Numbered from the stretch's first letter, positions 1 through 6,596 are shown. The stretch is DNA of 13,831 nucleotides from Neorhizobium sp. UBA7851 (GCA_002500765.1 DLSX01000219.1:12795-26625); one strand, 5' to 3'. Program-made: numbers and translations. The notes: a model not told the origin generated them from the sequence alone.

Positions 1-79
1 ACAGCGAAATATCGTCATTGGCGAGGTTGTCGCCAAAACGCTTGCTGACATTTCTGATGTCGAGAACGGTATCCGTCAT
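1..79 (-). CDS. ABC transporter ATP-binding protein, N-terminus only (cut by window edge)
   Basis: The reverse strand from 79 reads MTDTVLDIRNVSKRFGDN and continues LANDDISL to the window edge. This is the classic first beta-strand region of an ABC ATPase (xxLxxxxVxKxFG followed by xxxxVSL). Only 26 codons are present, so the Walker motifs lie outside. The ATG overlaps the TGA of the upstream amidase in an ATGA arrangement (79-76), which implies translational coupling. Following a BMP-family binding protein, it is most likely the ATPase of the same importer, which in this family (PnrC/YufO type) is normally a double-domain protein followed by two permease genes. That identity is inference from context. 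The assignment to the ABC ATPase superfamily rests on the short N-terminus alone. Confidence 0.75.
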   Translation of the reverse strand, partial: MTDTVLDIRNVSKRFGDNLANDDISL

Positions 80-1479
80 CGGTCGAGGCCTGTGATTGGG
101 AAACGGTGCGACCAGCGCTCTTCCCCCTCGAGCCTTGCGGCAAGGGCCAGAAGCAGCGCCTCATGCCCCATAGGAGCAATCAACTGCACCGGCAAGGGCA
201 GACCGGCGCTATCCACCCCGAAAGGCAGGGTTATCGCCGGAAAACCGGATATGTTGGCGAGTGCAGCAAGCGGCGCGAACGAACTCATGCGGGCAAAATG
301 CAGGTCGGCATCGCGGTGATCGCTCGGGAAAGACCCGATCGGCCTCGGCGCAGAGGCAAGCATCGGCGTCAGCAGGCAATCGAAACGGTCGAACAACGCA
401 TGGAGATCGCGGCTGACATAGACCATCGCCTGCGCCATATCCCATACCTCGACGCCGCTCATGCGCGCGCCTTCCTCGGCAACCGCCTGCGTCATCGGCT
501 CCCAAAGCGATGCATCGATACCCGGCAGCTTCGCAAGGCTTGCGAGATTGATGGCAATCACATCGCGAAACGCCCTGCCTGATGCTTCGACAACGGCGCG
601 AATGTCATCCCAAGCCAGTGAGACGATCTCATGCCCCTGGGCTTCCAGCACACGCGCCGCATCCTCGACGGCTTCTGCGCGCACCGGATCGATCGCAAGA
701 TCCGATCCAAGCTCCGCCAAAAGCCCGATCCTCAACGTCCCGGCCTTGGCAACTGCCTGCTCGACCGGCGGATAAGGCCCGCGCGCAGACCCGGACAGAA
801 CGGAAAACGCCCGTTCTGCATCGCGCACCGAACGGCAGACGGCAAGCTCGCTGGCAATCCCGCCGAGATGATTGCCAAACAGCGGCCCCGCCGCCATCGC
901 GCCGCGTCCGGGTTTGAGACCCACAAGACCACAACAGGCGGCGGGAACACGGATCGAACCACCGGCATCCGTCGCATGCGCAATCGAAACGATGCCGGCC
1001 GCGACAGCCGCGGCCGCACCACCGGAGGATCCGCCAGATGTCAAGGATGGATCAAGTGGATTGCGTGATATCGGGCCAATGGCAGGCTCGCTTGCCAGCG
1101 AAAGGCCGAATTCCGGTGTGGTGGTGATGCCGAACAGGCAGAAACCGGCATTGCGATAACGGGAAGCAAGGTCGGAATCCGCTTCGCCGCCTTGCCTCGG
1201 GAGAGACTTCGATCCGGCGCTAACCGGAAATCCTCTGAACGGCCCGCCAAGATCCTTGGCGAGTGTCGGCACGCCGCCGAAAGGCATGGACTTGCCCTGA
1301 GCTTCAGGAAGCGCATCGAAGGCATCGGCCGCGGCCAGTCCTTGCTCCGCCTTGAGATAACATATCGCGCCGAGCGCCTCATGTTGTTCGGCTGCGGCAA
1401 GCGATGTTTCCATCGCCTGCCGCGCCGTCATTTTTCCGCAGCCGATCGCTTCGGCAAGTGCTGTCGCATCGGCATGCAT
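76..1479 (-). CDS. Amidase-signature family hydrolase (467 aa)
   Basis: An amidase-signature enzyme, hydrolysing a carboxamide to acid plus ammonia or amine, probably in the cytoplasm since no signal peptide is seen. The whole Lys-cisSer-Ser triad is visible: K75 in PTLAKD, S151 in SGGSSGG (148-154) and S175 in DAGGSIRVPA, with the 24-residue Ser-Ser spacing typical of the family, followed by GLVGLKPGRG (185-193). Length fits the family (450-500 aa). The start ATG at 1479 lies 10 bases after the stop of the BMP binding protein, and the stop overlaps the ABC ATPase start, so it sits inside a transporter operon. The ribosome site (AGAG before GAGCTC) is weak, consistent with coupling. The substrate cannot be read from sequence. 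Relatives include GatA-like, AtzF-like and general amidases, but there is no gatB/gatC neighbour, so a tRNA amidotransferase role is unlikely. Confidence 0.9.
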   Translation of the reverse strand: MHADATALAEAIGCGKMTARQAMETSLAAAEQHEALGAICYLKAEQGLAAADAFDALPEAQGKSMPFGGVPTLAKDLGGPFRGFPVSAGSKSLPRQGGEADSDLASRYRNAGFCLFGITTTPEFGLSLASEPAIGPISRNPLDPSLTSGGSSGGAAAAVAAGIVSIAHATDAGGSIRVPAACCGLVGLKPGRGAMAAGPLFGNHLGGIASELAVCRSVRDAERAFSVLSGSARGPYPPVEQAVAKAGTLRIGLLAELGSDLAIDPVRAEAVEDAARVLEAQGHEIVSLAWDDIRAVVEASGRAFRDVIAINLASLAKLPGIDASLWEPMTQAVAEEGARMSGVEVWDMAQAMVYVSRDLHALFDRFDCLLTPMLASAPRPIGSFPSDHRDADLHFARMSSFAPLAALANISGFPAITLPFGVDSAGLPLPVQLIAPMGHEALLLALAARLEGEERWSHRFPITGLDR

Positions 1480-1489
1480 GAGCTCTGAC

Positions 1490-2476
1490 TTACTTCGGCT
1501 CGTTCATGTTGCGCGGCACTTCGAACGTGCCGGCCTTGATCTCGGCGCGCTTGGCTTCCATTGCAGCTTCCGCTTCGGCCGGTGCAACGCCCTTGACGAA
1601 GGCAATATCGCTGCCGCCTTCCTTCAGAAGACCGAAAGGCGTGTAGTCCTTGCCGACCGGCTTGCCGGCCGCAACGTCGGCAATCGCCGCGTTGAGGATC
1701 GGGCGGAAACCCCACAGAGCGTTGGCGAACACGGTCTCCGGATAACGCGGCGTGTAGTCGATCAGCGAGCCGACAGCCTTGATGCCGCGCTCCTTGGCGG
1801 CGTCCGCCGTGCCGATACGCTCGCCGAACAGGATATCCGCACCGGCATCGATCTGCGCCAGACCGGCTTCACGGGCCTTCGGCGGATCGAAGAAGGTACC
1901 GATGAAGGAGACGAGAACCTTGGCATCCGGGTTGACGGCCTTCACACCTTCGCCGAAGGCGTTGATCAGCATGTTGACTTCCGGAATCGGCATGGCGCCG
2001 ACGGCACCGACCGTGTTGCTCTTGGTCATCTTGCCGGCCAGCATGCCGGCCAGATAGGCGCCGTCATGGTTCCAGGTGCCGAAGACACCAAAATTGTCGC
2101 CGGCTTCCTTGCCGCTCGAGCCGAGCACGAAGGCGGTTTCCGGATATTCGTTTGCCACTTCGCGGGCTTCGCTTTCAACCGCATAGGCTTCGCCGATGAT
2201 CAGCTGATGGCCCTGTTCGGCATATTCGCGCATCGCGCGGCCATAGTCGGTACCCGAAACCCCTTCGGAGAACACATATTCGATCACGCCTTCCTTGGCC
2301 GCTTCCTGCAGGGCTGCATGAAGAACCGAGTTCCAGGCGTTTTCGACCGGCGAACCGTGAATACCGGCCACTTTCAGCGGCGCGGCACGCGCTATGGAAG
2401 GAAGAAAGGCGCTTGCGCCAACGGCCGCAGCCGAAGCGATCAGCGCACGGCGGGACAGTCTGAATTCATGCGTCAT
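1490..2476 (-). CDS. BMP/PnrA-family ABC transporter substrate-binding protein (328 aa)
   Basis: A periplasmic binding protein of the basic membrane protein (BMP) family, whose characterised members bind purine nucleosides. The N-terminus has a twin-arginine-like signal: LSRRALIAS (7-15), a hydrophobic stretch to about 26, then SIARA with likely cleavage after A31. Mature landmarks are KVAGIHGSPVENAWN (35-49), QLIIGEAYAVESEA (about 91-104), and the family-typical NFGVFGTWNHDGAYLAGMLAG near the middle. The start at 2476 is preceded by AGAGGGG with a 10-base spacer. It heads an operon with an amidase and an ABC ATPase. The FGTWNHDGAYLAGMLAG block and genome order support BMP-type import, while the exact ligand is unknown. 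Tat export is inferred from the RR motif; Sec export remains possible. Confidence 0.88.
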   Translation of the reverse strand: MTHEFRLSRRALIASAAAVGASAFLPSIARAAPLKVAGIHGSPVENAWNSVLHAALQEAAKEGVIEYVFSEGVSGTDYGRAMREYAEQGHQLIIGEAYAVESEAREVANEYPETAFVLGSSGKEAGDNFGVFGTWNHDGAYLAGMLAGKMTKSNTVGAVGAMPIPEVNMLINAFGEGVKAVNPDAKVLVSFIGTFFDPPKAREAGLAQIDAGADILFGERIGTADAAKERGIKAVGSLIDYTPRYPETVFANALWGFRPILNAAIADVAAGKPVGKDYTPFGLLKEGGSDIAFVKGVAPAEAEAAMEAKRAEIKAGTFEVPRNMNEPK

Positions 2477-2508
2477 GGACGGAAATCCCCTCTTTTTGTA
2501 TGGTCAAT

Positions 2509-2538
2509 TCTGTAGGCAGCGCACAAAACAGTGTCAAG
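2509..2538 (-). promoter_or_regulatory. Predicted housekeeping promoter of the BMP-amidase-ABC operon
   Basis: On the minus strand CTTGAC (2538-2533) is followed after 17 bases by CTACAG (2515-2510). This matches the alphaproteobacterial CTTGAC-N17-CTATAT pattern with a perfect -35 and 4 of 6 at -10. A start near 2502 would give a short leader carrying AGAGGGG before the ATG at 2476. Evidence is by eye only. Confidence 0.55.
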
Positions 2539-2547
2539 CGAACTAAC

Positions 2548-2564
2548 TGCTCACAAAATGAGCA
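2548..2564. promoter_or_regulatory. Perfect inverted repeat TGCTCA-N5-TGAGCA, candidate operator
   Basis: A perfect 6-bp palindrome with a CAAAA spacer lies about ten bases upstream of the -35 box of the BMP operon, centred near -54 relative to the predicted start. That position suits an activator or an upstream repressor site. No regulator gene of matching type is adjacent, so the binding protein is unknown. Confidence 0.35.
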
Positions 2565-2780
2565 TCCATGACTTTATTCGTGAGCGCGACAGAGCGACGC
2601 CTGGCCTCGCCCGCACGCCATTGTCATGCGGCAAGGAGAGGCGGCGAAGCGCGCTCACGGCTTCGTGATCCTGTTTTTTCGCCCGCTGCGCTCCCGGCGT
2701 GAGCCCCTGCCGTTTAAGGGCATCAAGACAGAAAGAGGGAGCAACACAAGGATCGCAGACCAATAGAATTGTGTTTTTTT

Positions 2781-2957
2781 ATGGACATTTTAGCCCCTCC
2801 TCCCTACCTTCCTCCACGTAGCCGGACGATCGAACGTATTACGCTCAGTAGATCACGATCGATCCGCAACACATGTTTCTCGCGGCCTTCCTGATGCGCT
2901 TTCCGCATCGGCTGCAACTCACATCCGCGGCGGCGATACTGTTTCGCCGCTTTTTGT
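2781..2957 (+). ncRNA. Candidate small RNA or terminated proV leader with CCTCCTCCC anti-Shine-Dalgarno motif
   Basis: The plus strand carries CCTCCTCCC (2796-2804) followed by a second CU-rich stretch (2807-2815). Downstream are a GATGCG/CGCATC hairpin extended by a C-G and a wobble pair (2891-2911) and an intrinsic terminator (2929-2957). CCUCCUCCC is the known signature of the 'cuckoo'/CcsR-type and MmgR-like alphaproteobacterial small RNAs, which is the basis for suggesting an RNA. Against it: the motif is not enclosed in an obvious tight stem, the distance from motif to terminator (about 150 nt) is longer than I expect for that family, and no clear promoter is visible. The left end is arbitrary. 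It could equally be the 5' leader of the betaine operon with an attenuator. Confidence 0.3.
2929..2957 (+). terminator. Intrinsic terminator upstream of proV
   Basis: Perfect 7-bp GC-rich stem GCGGCGA (2930-2936) and TCGCCGC (2944-2950) with a 7-base loop, plus a wobble pair at the base (2929/2951), followed at once by TTTTTGTTGT. There is no U-tract in the opposite orientation. No plus-strand protein gene lies upstream within the window, so it either ends a small RNA or acts as an attenuator about 100 bases before proV. Confidence 0.65.
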
Positions 2958-2972
2958 TGTCTTGATATCCTT

Positions 2973-2994
2973 AGCGCCGGCTCTGCCAGGCGCT
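2973..2994 (+). promoter_or_regulatory. Stable hairpin between terminator and proV start
   Basis: AGCGCC (2973-2978) pairs with GGCGCT (2989-2994), continued inward by GGC/GCC with a 3-base loop and one bulged A, giving about nine mostly G-C pairs. There is no U-run after it. It would place a folded element directly before the Shine-Dalgarno at 3012-3018. Confidence 0.45.
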
Positions 2995-3011
2995 GCATTC
3001 GGGAAATCACA

Positions 3012-3070
3012 AAAGGAGAATGCCCGCGCTATCGAGCCCGGGCCCAAGATTGTATGGCTTTTACAACTGA
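3012..3070 (+). promoter_or_regulatory. Misplaced Shine-Dalgarno and 16-codon upstream frame overlapping the proV start
   Basis: AAAGGAG (3012-3018) is the best ribosome site before proV, but it is about 35 bases from the proV ATG at 3054. One base after it an ATG (3020) opens a 16-codon frame ending in TGA at 3068-3070, inside proV and in a different frame. The one-base spacing is too short for efficient initiation, so this may be a weak leader peptide, a standby site, or chance. Confidence 0.3.
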
Positions 3071-4286
3071 AAATGACGCGTCGGCTGAGCCGGCTTCGAC
3101 CAAGATCAGTATCAACAATGTCTACAAGGTTTTCGGCGAGCGGCCTGAAAAGGCCCTGGAAATGGTCCGCGCCGGCAAGACGAAATCAGAAATCCATGCC
3201 CAGACCGGCTGTTCGGTGGGCGTCAACAATGCCACATTCGACATCAAGGCCGGCGAAATCTTCGTCATCATGGGCCTGTCTGGATCGGGCAAATCAACCC
3301 TTCTTCGCCTCTTGAACCGTCTGATCGAACCGACTTCAGGTTCCATCGAAATCGACGGCAAGGACATCACAAAGATGTCGCGCAAGGAACTGATCGACGT
3401 GCGCCGCCGCGAGATCAGCATGGTGTTCCAGTCGTTTGCGCTTTTGCCTAACCGAACCGTTCTCAACAACGCCGCTTTCGGCCTTGAAGTGGCAGGAATG
3501 GGTGAAGCCGAACGCAAGGAAAAGGCGATGGCGGCGCTGAAGGCCGTCGGCCTGGATGGTTACGCCGACAGCAAGCCGGACCAGCTTTCCGGCGGCATGA
3601 AACAGCGCGTCGGCCTTGCCCGCGCACTGGCCAGCGAACCGACAGTACTTCTGATGGATGAGGCGTTTTCGGCGCTCGACCCGCTGATCCGCACGGAAAT
3701 GCAGGACGAGCTTGTACGCCTGCAGTCCGAACACAGCCGCACGATCGTCTTCGTCAGCCACGACCTCGACGAGGCCATGCGCATCGGCGACCGCATCTGC
3801 ATCATGCAGAACGGCAATGTCGTGCAGGTGGGTACCCCGGACGAAATCGTCATGAGCCCGGCCAATGACTATGTCCGCTCGTTCTTCCGCAATGTCGATG
3901 TGAGCCAAGTCTTCAAGGCTGGTGACGTGGCCCGCAAGACGCAGATCACCATCATCGAACGTCAGGGCACGACCGCTGCGGCAGCGCTCGAGCGGATGAA
4001 GAACTTTGACCGCGAATACGCGATCATTCTCGGCCGCGACAAGACCTATCACGGTGTCGTCAGCCAGTCTTCGCTGGTGGAAAAGATGCGCGCCAAGGCA
4101 GCCGACCCCTATCGCGGTGCCTTCCTTGCCGAGATCGAGCCGATCGCGGCCGACGAGCCGTTGTCGAACGTGCTAGGCAAGGTGGCAGCCAGCCCATGGC
4201 CCGTGCCCGTTATCGACGACAACAAGCGTTATCTCGGCTCCATCAGCAAATCGATGCTGCTCGAAACGCTCGACCGCGCATCCTGA
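3054..4286 (+). CDS. proV: Glycine betaine/proline-type ABC importer ATPase with CBS pair (410 aa)
   Basis: ATPase of a quaternary-amine (glycine betaine, choline or proline betaine) importer, acting at the inner membrane with ProW and ProX. The N-terminus (18-60) has the ProV/OpuAA hallmark NNVYKVFGERPEKAL. Walker A is GLSGSGKST (74-82), Q-loop Q126, signature QLSGGMKQR (177-185), Walker B VLLMDEAFSALD (198-209) and switch His H236 in VSHD. Residues 290-405 form a tandem CBS region, which in OpuA-type systems senses ionic strength or nucleotides. Length matches the family (about 400). ATG 3054 was chosen because no in-frame start exists near the good Shine-Dalgarno at 3012-3018, and the family N-terminal motif begins soon after; its own ribosome site is poor. 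The gene is first in a proV-proW-proX-XRE series. Confidence 0.9.
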   Translation: MAFTTENDASAEPASTKISINNVYKVFGERPEKALEMVRAGKTKSEIHAQTGCSVGVNNATFDIKAGEIFVIMGLSGSGKSTLLRLLNRLIEPTSGSIEIDGKDITKMSRKELIDVRRREISMVFQSFALLPNRTVLNNAAFGLEVAGMGEAERKEKAMAALKAVGLDGYADSKPDQLSGGMKQRVGLARALASEPTVLLMDEAFSALDPLIRTEMQDELVRLQSEHSRTIVFVSHDLDEAMRIGDRICIMQNGNVVQVGTPDEIVMSPANDYVRSFFRNVDVSQVFKAGDVARKTQITIIERQGTTAAAALERMKNFDREYAIILGRDKTYHGVVSQSSLVEKMRAKAADPYRGAFLAEIEPIAADEPLSNVLGKVAASPWPVPVIDDNKRYLGSISKSMLLETLDRAS

Positions 4287-4338
4287 TCGCGCTGCAACGT
4301 CGCCTCTTCCTTTAACCGGCCCATAACCGGAGACAGAC

Positions 4339-5220
4339 ATGAATTTCGATATTGGTGACGGCGTCGATACAGCCGTCAATTACGTCCTCGACAACTTTTC
4401 GCCCGCTCTGGATTTCATCGCAGCCATGATCGGCTTCGTGACGACCGGCATCCAGAACATCCTTCTTTCCATCCCCATGCCGGTCGGCATCGCCATTTTC
4501 GTCGCTCTGTCGCTCTGGCGCGTCAGCTTCGGCTTTGGCGTGCTCACCGGTGTTGCCCTGTGGCTGGTCAGCCATATGGGCTTGTGGGCTCCTATGATGG
4601 AAACGCTGGCGCTGGTCATCGCCTCGACGCTGATGGCGATCCTCATCGGCCTGCCGCTCGGCATCGCCATGGCGCGCCGTGATTCGGTTGCTGCCGTCGT
4701 GCGCCCGATCCTCGACCTGATGCAGACCATGCCGGCCTTCGTCTACCTGATCCCGGCCGCCATGTTCTTCGGTCTCGGCGCAGTACCGGGTGCGATCGCC
4801 ACCGTCATTTTCGCCATGCCGCCGGTGGTGCGTCTCACCAATCTCGGCATCCGCCAGGTCCACAGCGAGTTCATCGAGGCCGGCAATGCCTTCGGCTGCA
4901 CCTCGACACAGCTTCTTTTCAAGGTGCAGCTGCCCAACGCCATGCCGTCGATCATGGCCGGCATCAACCAGACGATCATGCTGTCGCTGTCGATGGTGGT
5001 GATTGCCTCGATGATCGGCGCCGGCGGTATCGGCAACACAGTTCTGACCGGTATCCAGCGCCTCGACGTCGGCACCGGTTTCGAAGGCGGCCTTGCCGTC
5101 GTCATTCTGGCGGTCATCCTCGACCGTATCACCCAGAGCCTTGGAAAGCCGCGCGCCGCCTTCTGGTCCGTGCTTTTCAAAAGACAAGAGCGCGAGGAAC
5201 TGGCGACGGCAAACGCCTGA
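4339..5220 (+). CDS. proW: Betaine/proline-type ABC importer permease (293 aa)
   Basis: Inner-membrane permease of the same importer. Hydrophobic segments lie roughly at 46-60, 63-80, 87-111, 132-163, 207-228 and 250-262, and the cytoplasmic coupling loop is EAGNAFGCTSTQLLFKVQLP (180-199), a clear EAA-type motif for docking to ProV. The stretch MQTMPAFVYLIPAAMFFGLG (128-147) is characteristic of ProW/OpuAB proteins. GGAG (4329-4332) precedes the ATG with good spacing, and the gap to proV is 52 bp. The protein is shorter than E. coli ProW, which carries an extra N-terminal extension, and closer to OpuAB-type permeases. Confidence 0.9.
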   Translation: MNFDIGDGVDTAVNYVLDNFSPALDFIAAMIGFVTTGIQNILLSIPMPVGIAIFVALSLWRVSFGFGVLTGVALWLVSHMGLWAPMMETLALVIASTLMAILIGLPLGIAMARRDSVAAVVRPILDLMQTMPAFVYLIPAAMFFGLGAVPGAIATVIFAMPPVVRLTNLGIRQVHSEFIEAGNAFGCTSTQLLFKVQLPNAMPSIMAGINQTIMLSLSMVVIASMIGAGGIGNTVLTGIQRLDVGTGFEGGLAVVILAVILDRITQSLGKPRAAFWSVLFKRQEREELATANA

Positions 5221-5241
5221 ACCAATCCCCGTGCCTTTCAT

Positions 5242-5258
5242 GCGGGTGCTGAACCCGC
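5242..5258 (+). promoter_or_regulatory. Hairpin in the proW-proX gap
   Basis: GCGGGT (5242-5247) pairs perfectly with ACCCGC (5253-5258) around a 5-base loop, with no following U-tract. It sits 31 bases before proX. In binding-protein operons such a hairpin often stabilises or separates the binding-protein message, which would raise ProX over ProVW; here that is inference. Confidence 0.4.
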
Positions 5259-5289
5259 GATCACTTAAACTCCCATCAAAGGAGATCCC

Positions 5290-6198
5290 ATGTTGAAGAA
5301 CATTTTCACATCCGGCACCACCCGCCGCGCCACGCTTGGTGCAACACTCGGCCTCGCAGCCGCCCTGGTTGCCGGTTCCGCCCTGCCCACCATGGCGCAG
5401 GACGTCAAGCCGGTGAAGATCGGCTGGTCGGCGTGGTCCGACGCCGAATTCGTCACCAAGCTCGCCGCCAAAGTGATCACCGATGAACTCGGCGGCAAGG
5501 TCGAGCTGGTGCAGACGGATGTGGCACCGCTTTATCAGGGCGTCAGCCGCGGCGATGTCGACTTGATGATGATGAACTGGATGCCGGCAACGCATGCGGA
5601 CTATTTCGACAAGGTGAAGAACCGCGTCGAGACGCTCGGCACGGTTTACGATGGCGCCAAGCTCGGCTGGGTAGTCCCGACCTATATCCCGGAAAGCGAG
5701 ATCGCCACGATCGAGGACCTCAAGAAGCCCGAGGTTCAGGAAAAGCTTGCGAAAACCATTCAGGGCATTGATCCAGGCGCTGGCCTGACGCGGCTTTCGC
5801 AGCAGGCTGTCAAGGATTACGGGCTTGACGACTACAAGCTGCAGATTTCCAGTGAAGCCGGCATGCTGACCACGGTCGACCGCGCCTATCGCGGCGAAAA
5901 ATGGTTCGTCGCCACCTCGTGGAGCCCCCACTGGATGTTCGGCAAGCACAAGCTGCGTTATCTCGAAGACCCCAAGAAGTCTCTCGGTGATGCCGAAGTC
6001 GTCAACATCATCGCCACCAAGGGGTTCAAGGACGAAAACCCGAAAATTGCCGGCTTCCTGTCGCGCATGAAGCTGCCGCTTGCCGATCTCGAGGCTGCAA
6101 TGTTCAACGCGCAGGAGACTTCCTACGACGAGGCCGTGAGGAAATACATCGCGGATCACCCGGACCAGATCAAAGCCTGGGTCGGCGAAGAAGGCTGA
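5290..6198 (+). CDS. proX: Glycine betaine/quaternary-amine ABC substrate-binding protein (302 aa)
   Basis: Periplasmic binding protein of the importer, of the OpuAC/ProX fold. A signal peptide spans about 1-36 (hydrophobic core 15-33, cleavage near TMA-QD); RR at 12-13 hints at Tat but Sec is equally possible. Aromatic residues that could build the cation-pi box for a trimethylammonium group are W46/W49, W97 in NWMPATHADYF and W211/W215 in TSWSPHWMF; the NWMP and SPHWMF blocks are typical of OpuAC-like proteins. The ribosome site AAAGGAG (5278-5284) is very good and optimally spaced, in contrast to proV. Ligand choice among betaine, choline and proline betaine cannot be decided from sequence. 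Confidence 0.9.
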   Translation: MLKNIFTSGTTRRATLGATLGLAAALVAGSALPTMAQDVKPVKIGWSAWSDAEFVTKLAAKVITDELGGKVELVQTDVAPLYQGVSRGDVDLMMMNWMPATHADYFDKVKNRVETLGTVYDGAKLGWVVPTYIPESEIATIEDLKKPEVQEKLAKTIQGIDPGAGLTRLSQQAVKDYGLDDYKLQISSEAGMLTTVDRAYRGEKWFVATSWSPHWMFGKHKLRYLEDPKKSLGDAEVVNIIATKGFKDENPKIAGFLSRMKLPLADLEAAMFNAQETSYDEAVRKYIADHPDQIKAWVGEEG

Positions 6199-6210
6199 AT
6201 TTGCCCGAAA

Positions 6211-6237
6211 CTGGCCGTCTGCATGTCAGGCGGCCAG
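6211..6237 (+). promoter_or_regulatory. Strong hairpin between proX and the XRE gene
   Basis: CTGGCCGTCTG (6211-6221) pairs with CAGGCGGCCAG (6227-6237) over 11 positions with one G-U wobble and a 5-base loop. No U-run follows in the plus sense. It begins 12 bases after the proX stop, so it could protect the 3' end of the proVWX message or reduce read-through into the XRE gene. Confidence 0.55.
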
Positions 6238-6259
6238 ACGACCAATCAGGGGACACAGT

Positions 6260-6517
6260 ATGAGTAACCGGAAGCTGCAACCGGCCTATGGCATCGACGA
6301 CACGCTGGGCGGACGCATCTCGCTTGCCCGTGACGCCCGCAACATTTCCGTCGATGAGGCCGCCGATATCCTGGGTGTCGAACCCGGCACATGGGCGAAC
6401 TGGGAAAACGATCGCGCCGAGCCGCGCTCCAACCGCATCGACATGATGGCCGGCATATTGCAGGTCAGCGTCAGCTGGCTGCTGAGCGGTCGGGGAACAG
6501 GACCGCGCTGGCACTAG
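6260..6517 (+). CDS. Small XRE-family helix-turn-helix regulator (85 aa)
   Basis: A single-domain Cro/CI-type DNA-binding protein. Residues about 16-75 carry the helix-turn-helix: GGRISLARDARNISVDEAA (first helices), then ILGVEPGTWANWENDRAEPR, which holds the recognition helix and the family-typical WENDRAEP, then MMAGILQVSVSWLLSG. There is no ligand or protease domain. AGGGGA (6248-6253) gives a reasonable ribosome site. The gene starts 61 bp after proX on the same strand with no terminator between, so it is probably the last gene of the transporter operon and may tune it. That role is inferred from position only. No toxin partner is adjacent, so an antitoxin role is unlikely. Confidence 0.85.
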   Translation: MSNRKLQPAYGIDDTLGGRISLARDARNISVDEAADILGVEPGTWANWENDRAEPRSNRIDMMAGILQVSVSWLLSGRGTGPRWH

Positions 6518-6524
6518 ACCGATG

Positions 6525-6583
6525 CCGGCAGATTTGCGAATCGGTTTTGGGTCTGCACGACACCGCGGTATTTAATCTGCCGG
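6525..6583. repeat. 10-bp perfect inverted repeat in the convergent XRE/TetR gap
   Basis: CCGGCAGATT (6525-6534) and AATCTGCCGG (6574-6583) are exact inverted copies separated by 39 bases, filling most of the 79-bp space between two convergent genes. Neither side has a U-tract, so a simple bidirectional terminator is not well supported. Confidence 0.4.
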
Positions 6584-6596
6584 GCGCATCCGTTTC

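Larger units (their letters stand above)
2477..3053. other. 577-bp intergenic region between divergent ABC operons
   Basis: No convincing protein gene is present. From the left it holds the BMP promoter and palindrome, then about 200 bp (2570-2770) in which I see only a short TCACG-GCTT-CGTGA hairpin (2655-2668) followed closely by a T6 run (2674-2679), then a T7 stretch (2774-2780), a CU-rich motif, three hairpins and the proV leader. A 70-codon minus-strand frame (2551-2763) has no ribosome site and no recognisable motif. I found no good plus-strand promoter, so where proV transcription starts is unresolved. Confidence 0.6.

Noticed and set aside
76..1479. GatA subunit of tRNA amidotransferase
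   Set aside because: No gatB or gatC neighbour, and the gene is embedded in a transporter operon; a catabolic amidase is more likely.
1478..2515. 345-codon plus-strand frame opposite the BMP gene
   Set aside because: Antisense shadow; the opposite strand encodes a clear BMP-family protein with a signal peptide.
2551..2763. 70-codon minus-strand frame in the intergenic region
   Set aside because: No ribosome site and no recognisable motif; it overlaps the candidate operator.
2723..2788. 21-codon minus-strand frame preceded by a purine-rich GGAGG tract
   Set aside because: The purine run is the complement of the CCTCCTCCC motif; the peptide is low in information and has no promoter, so the plus-strand reading with its terminator is preferred.
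4312..6159. 615-codon minus-strand frame opposite proW and proX
   Set aside because: Same reason: an antisense shadow with biased His/Gly/Asp content, no ribosome site and no domain.
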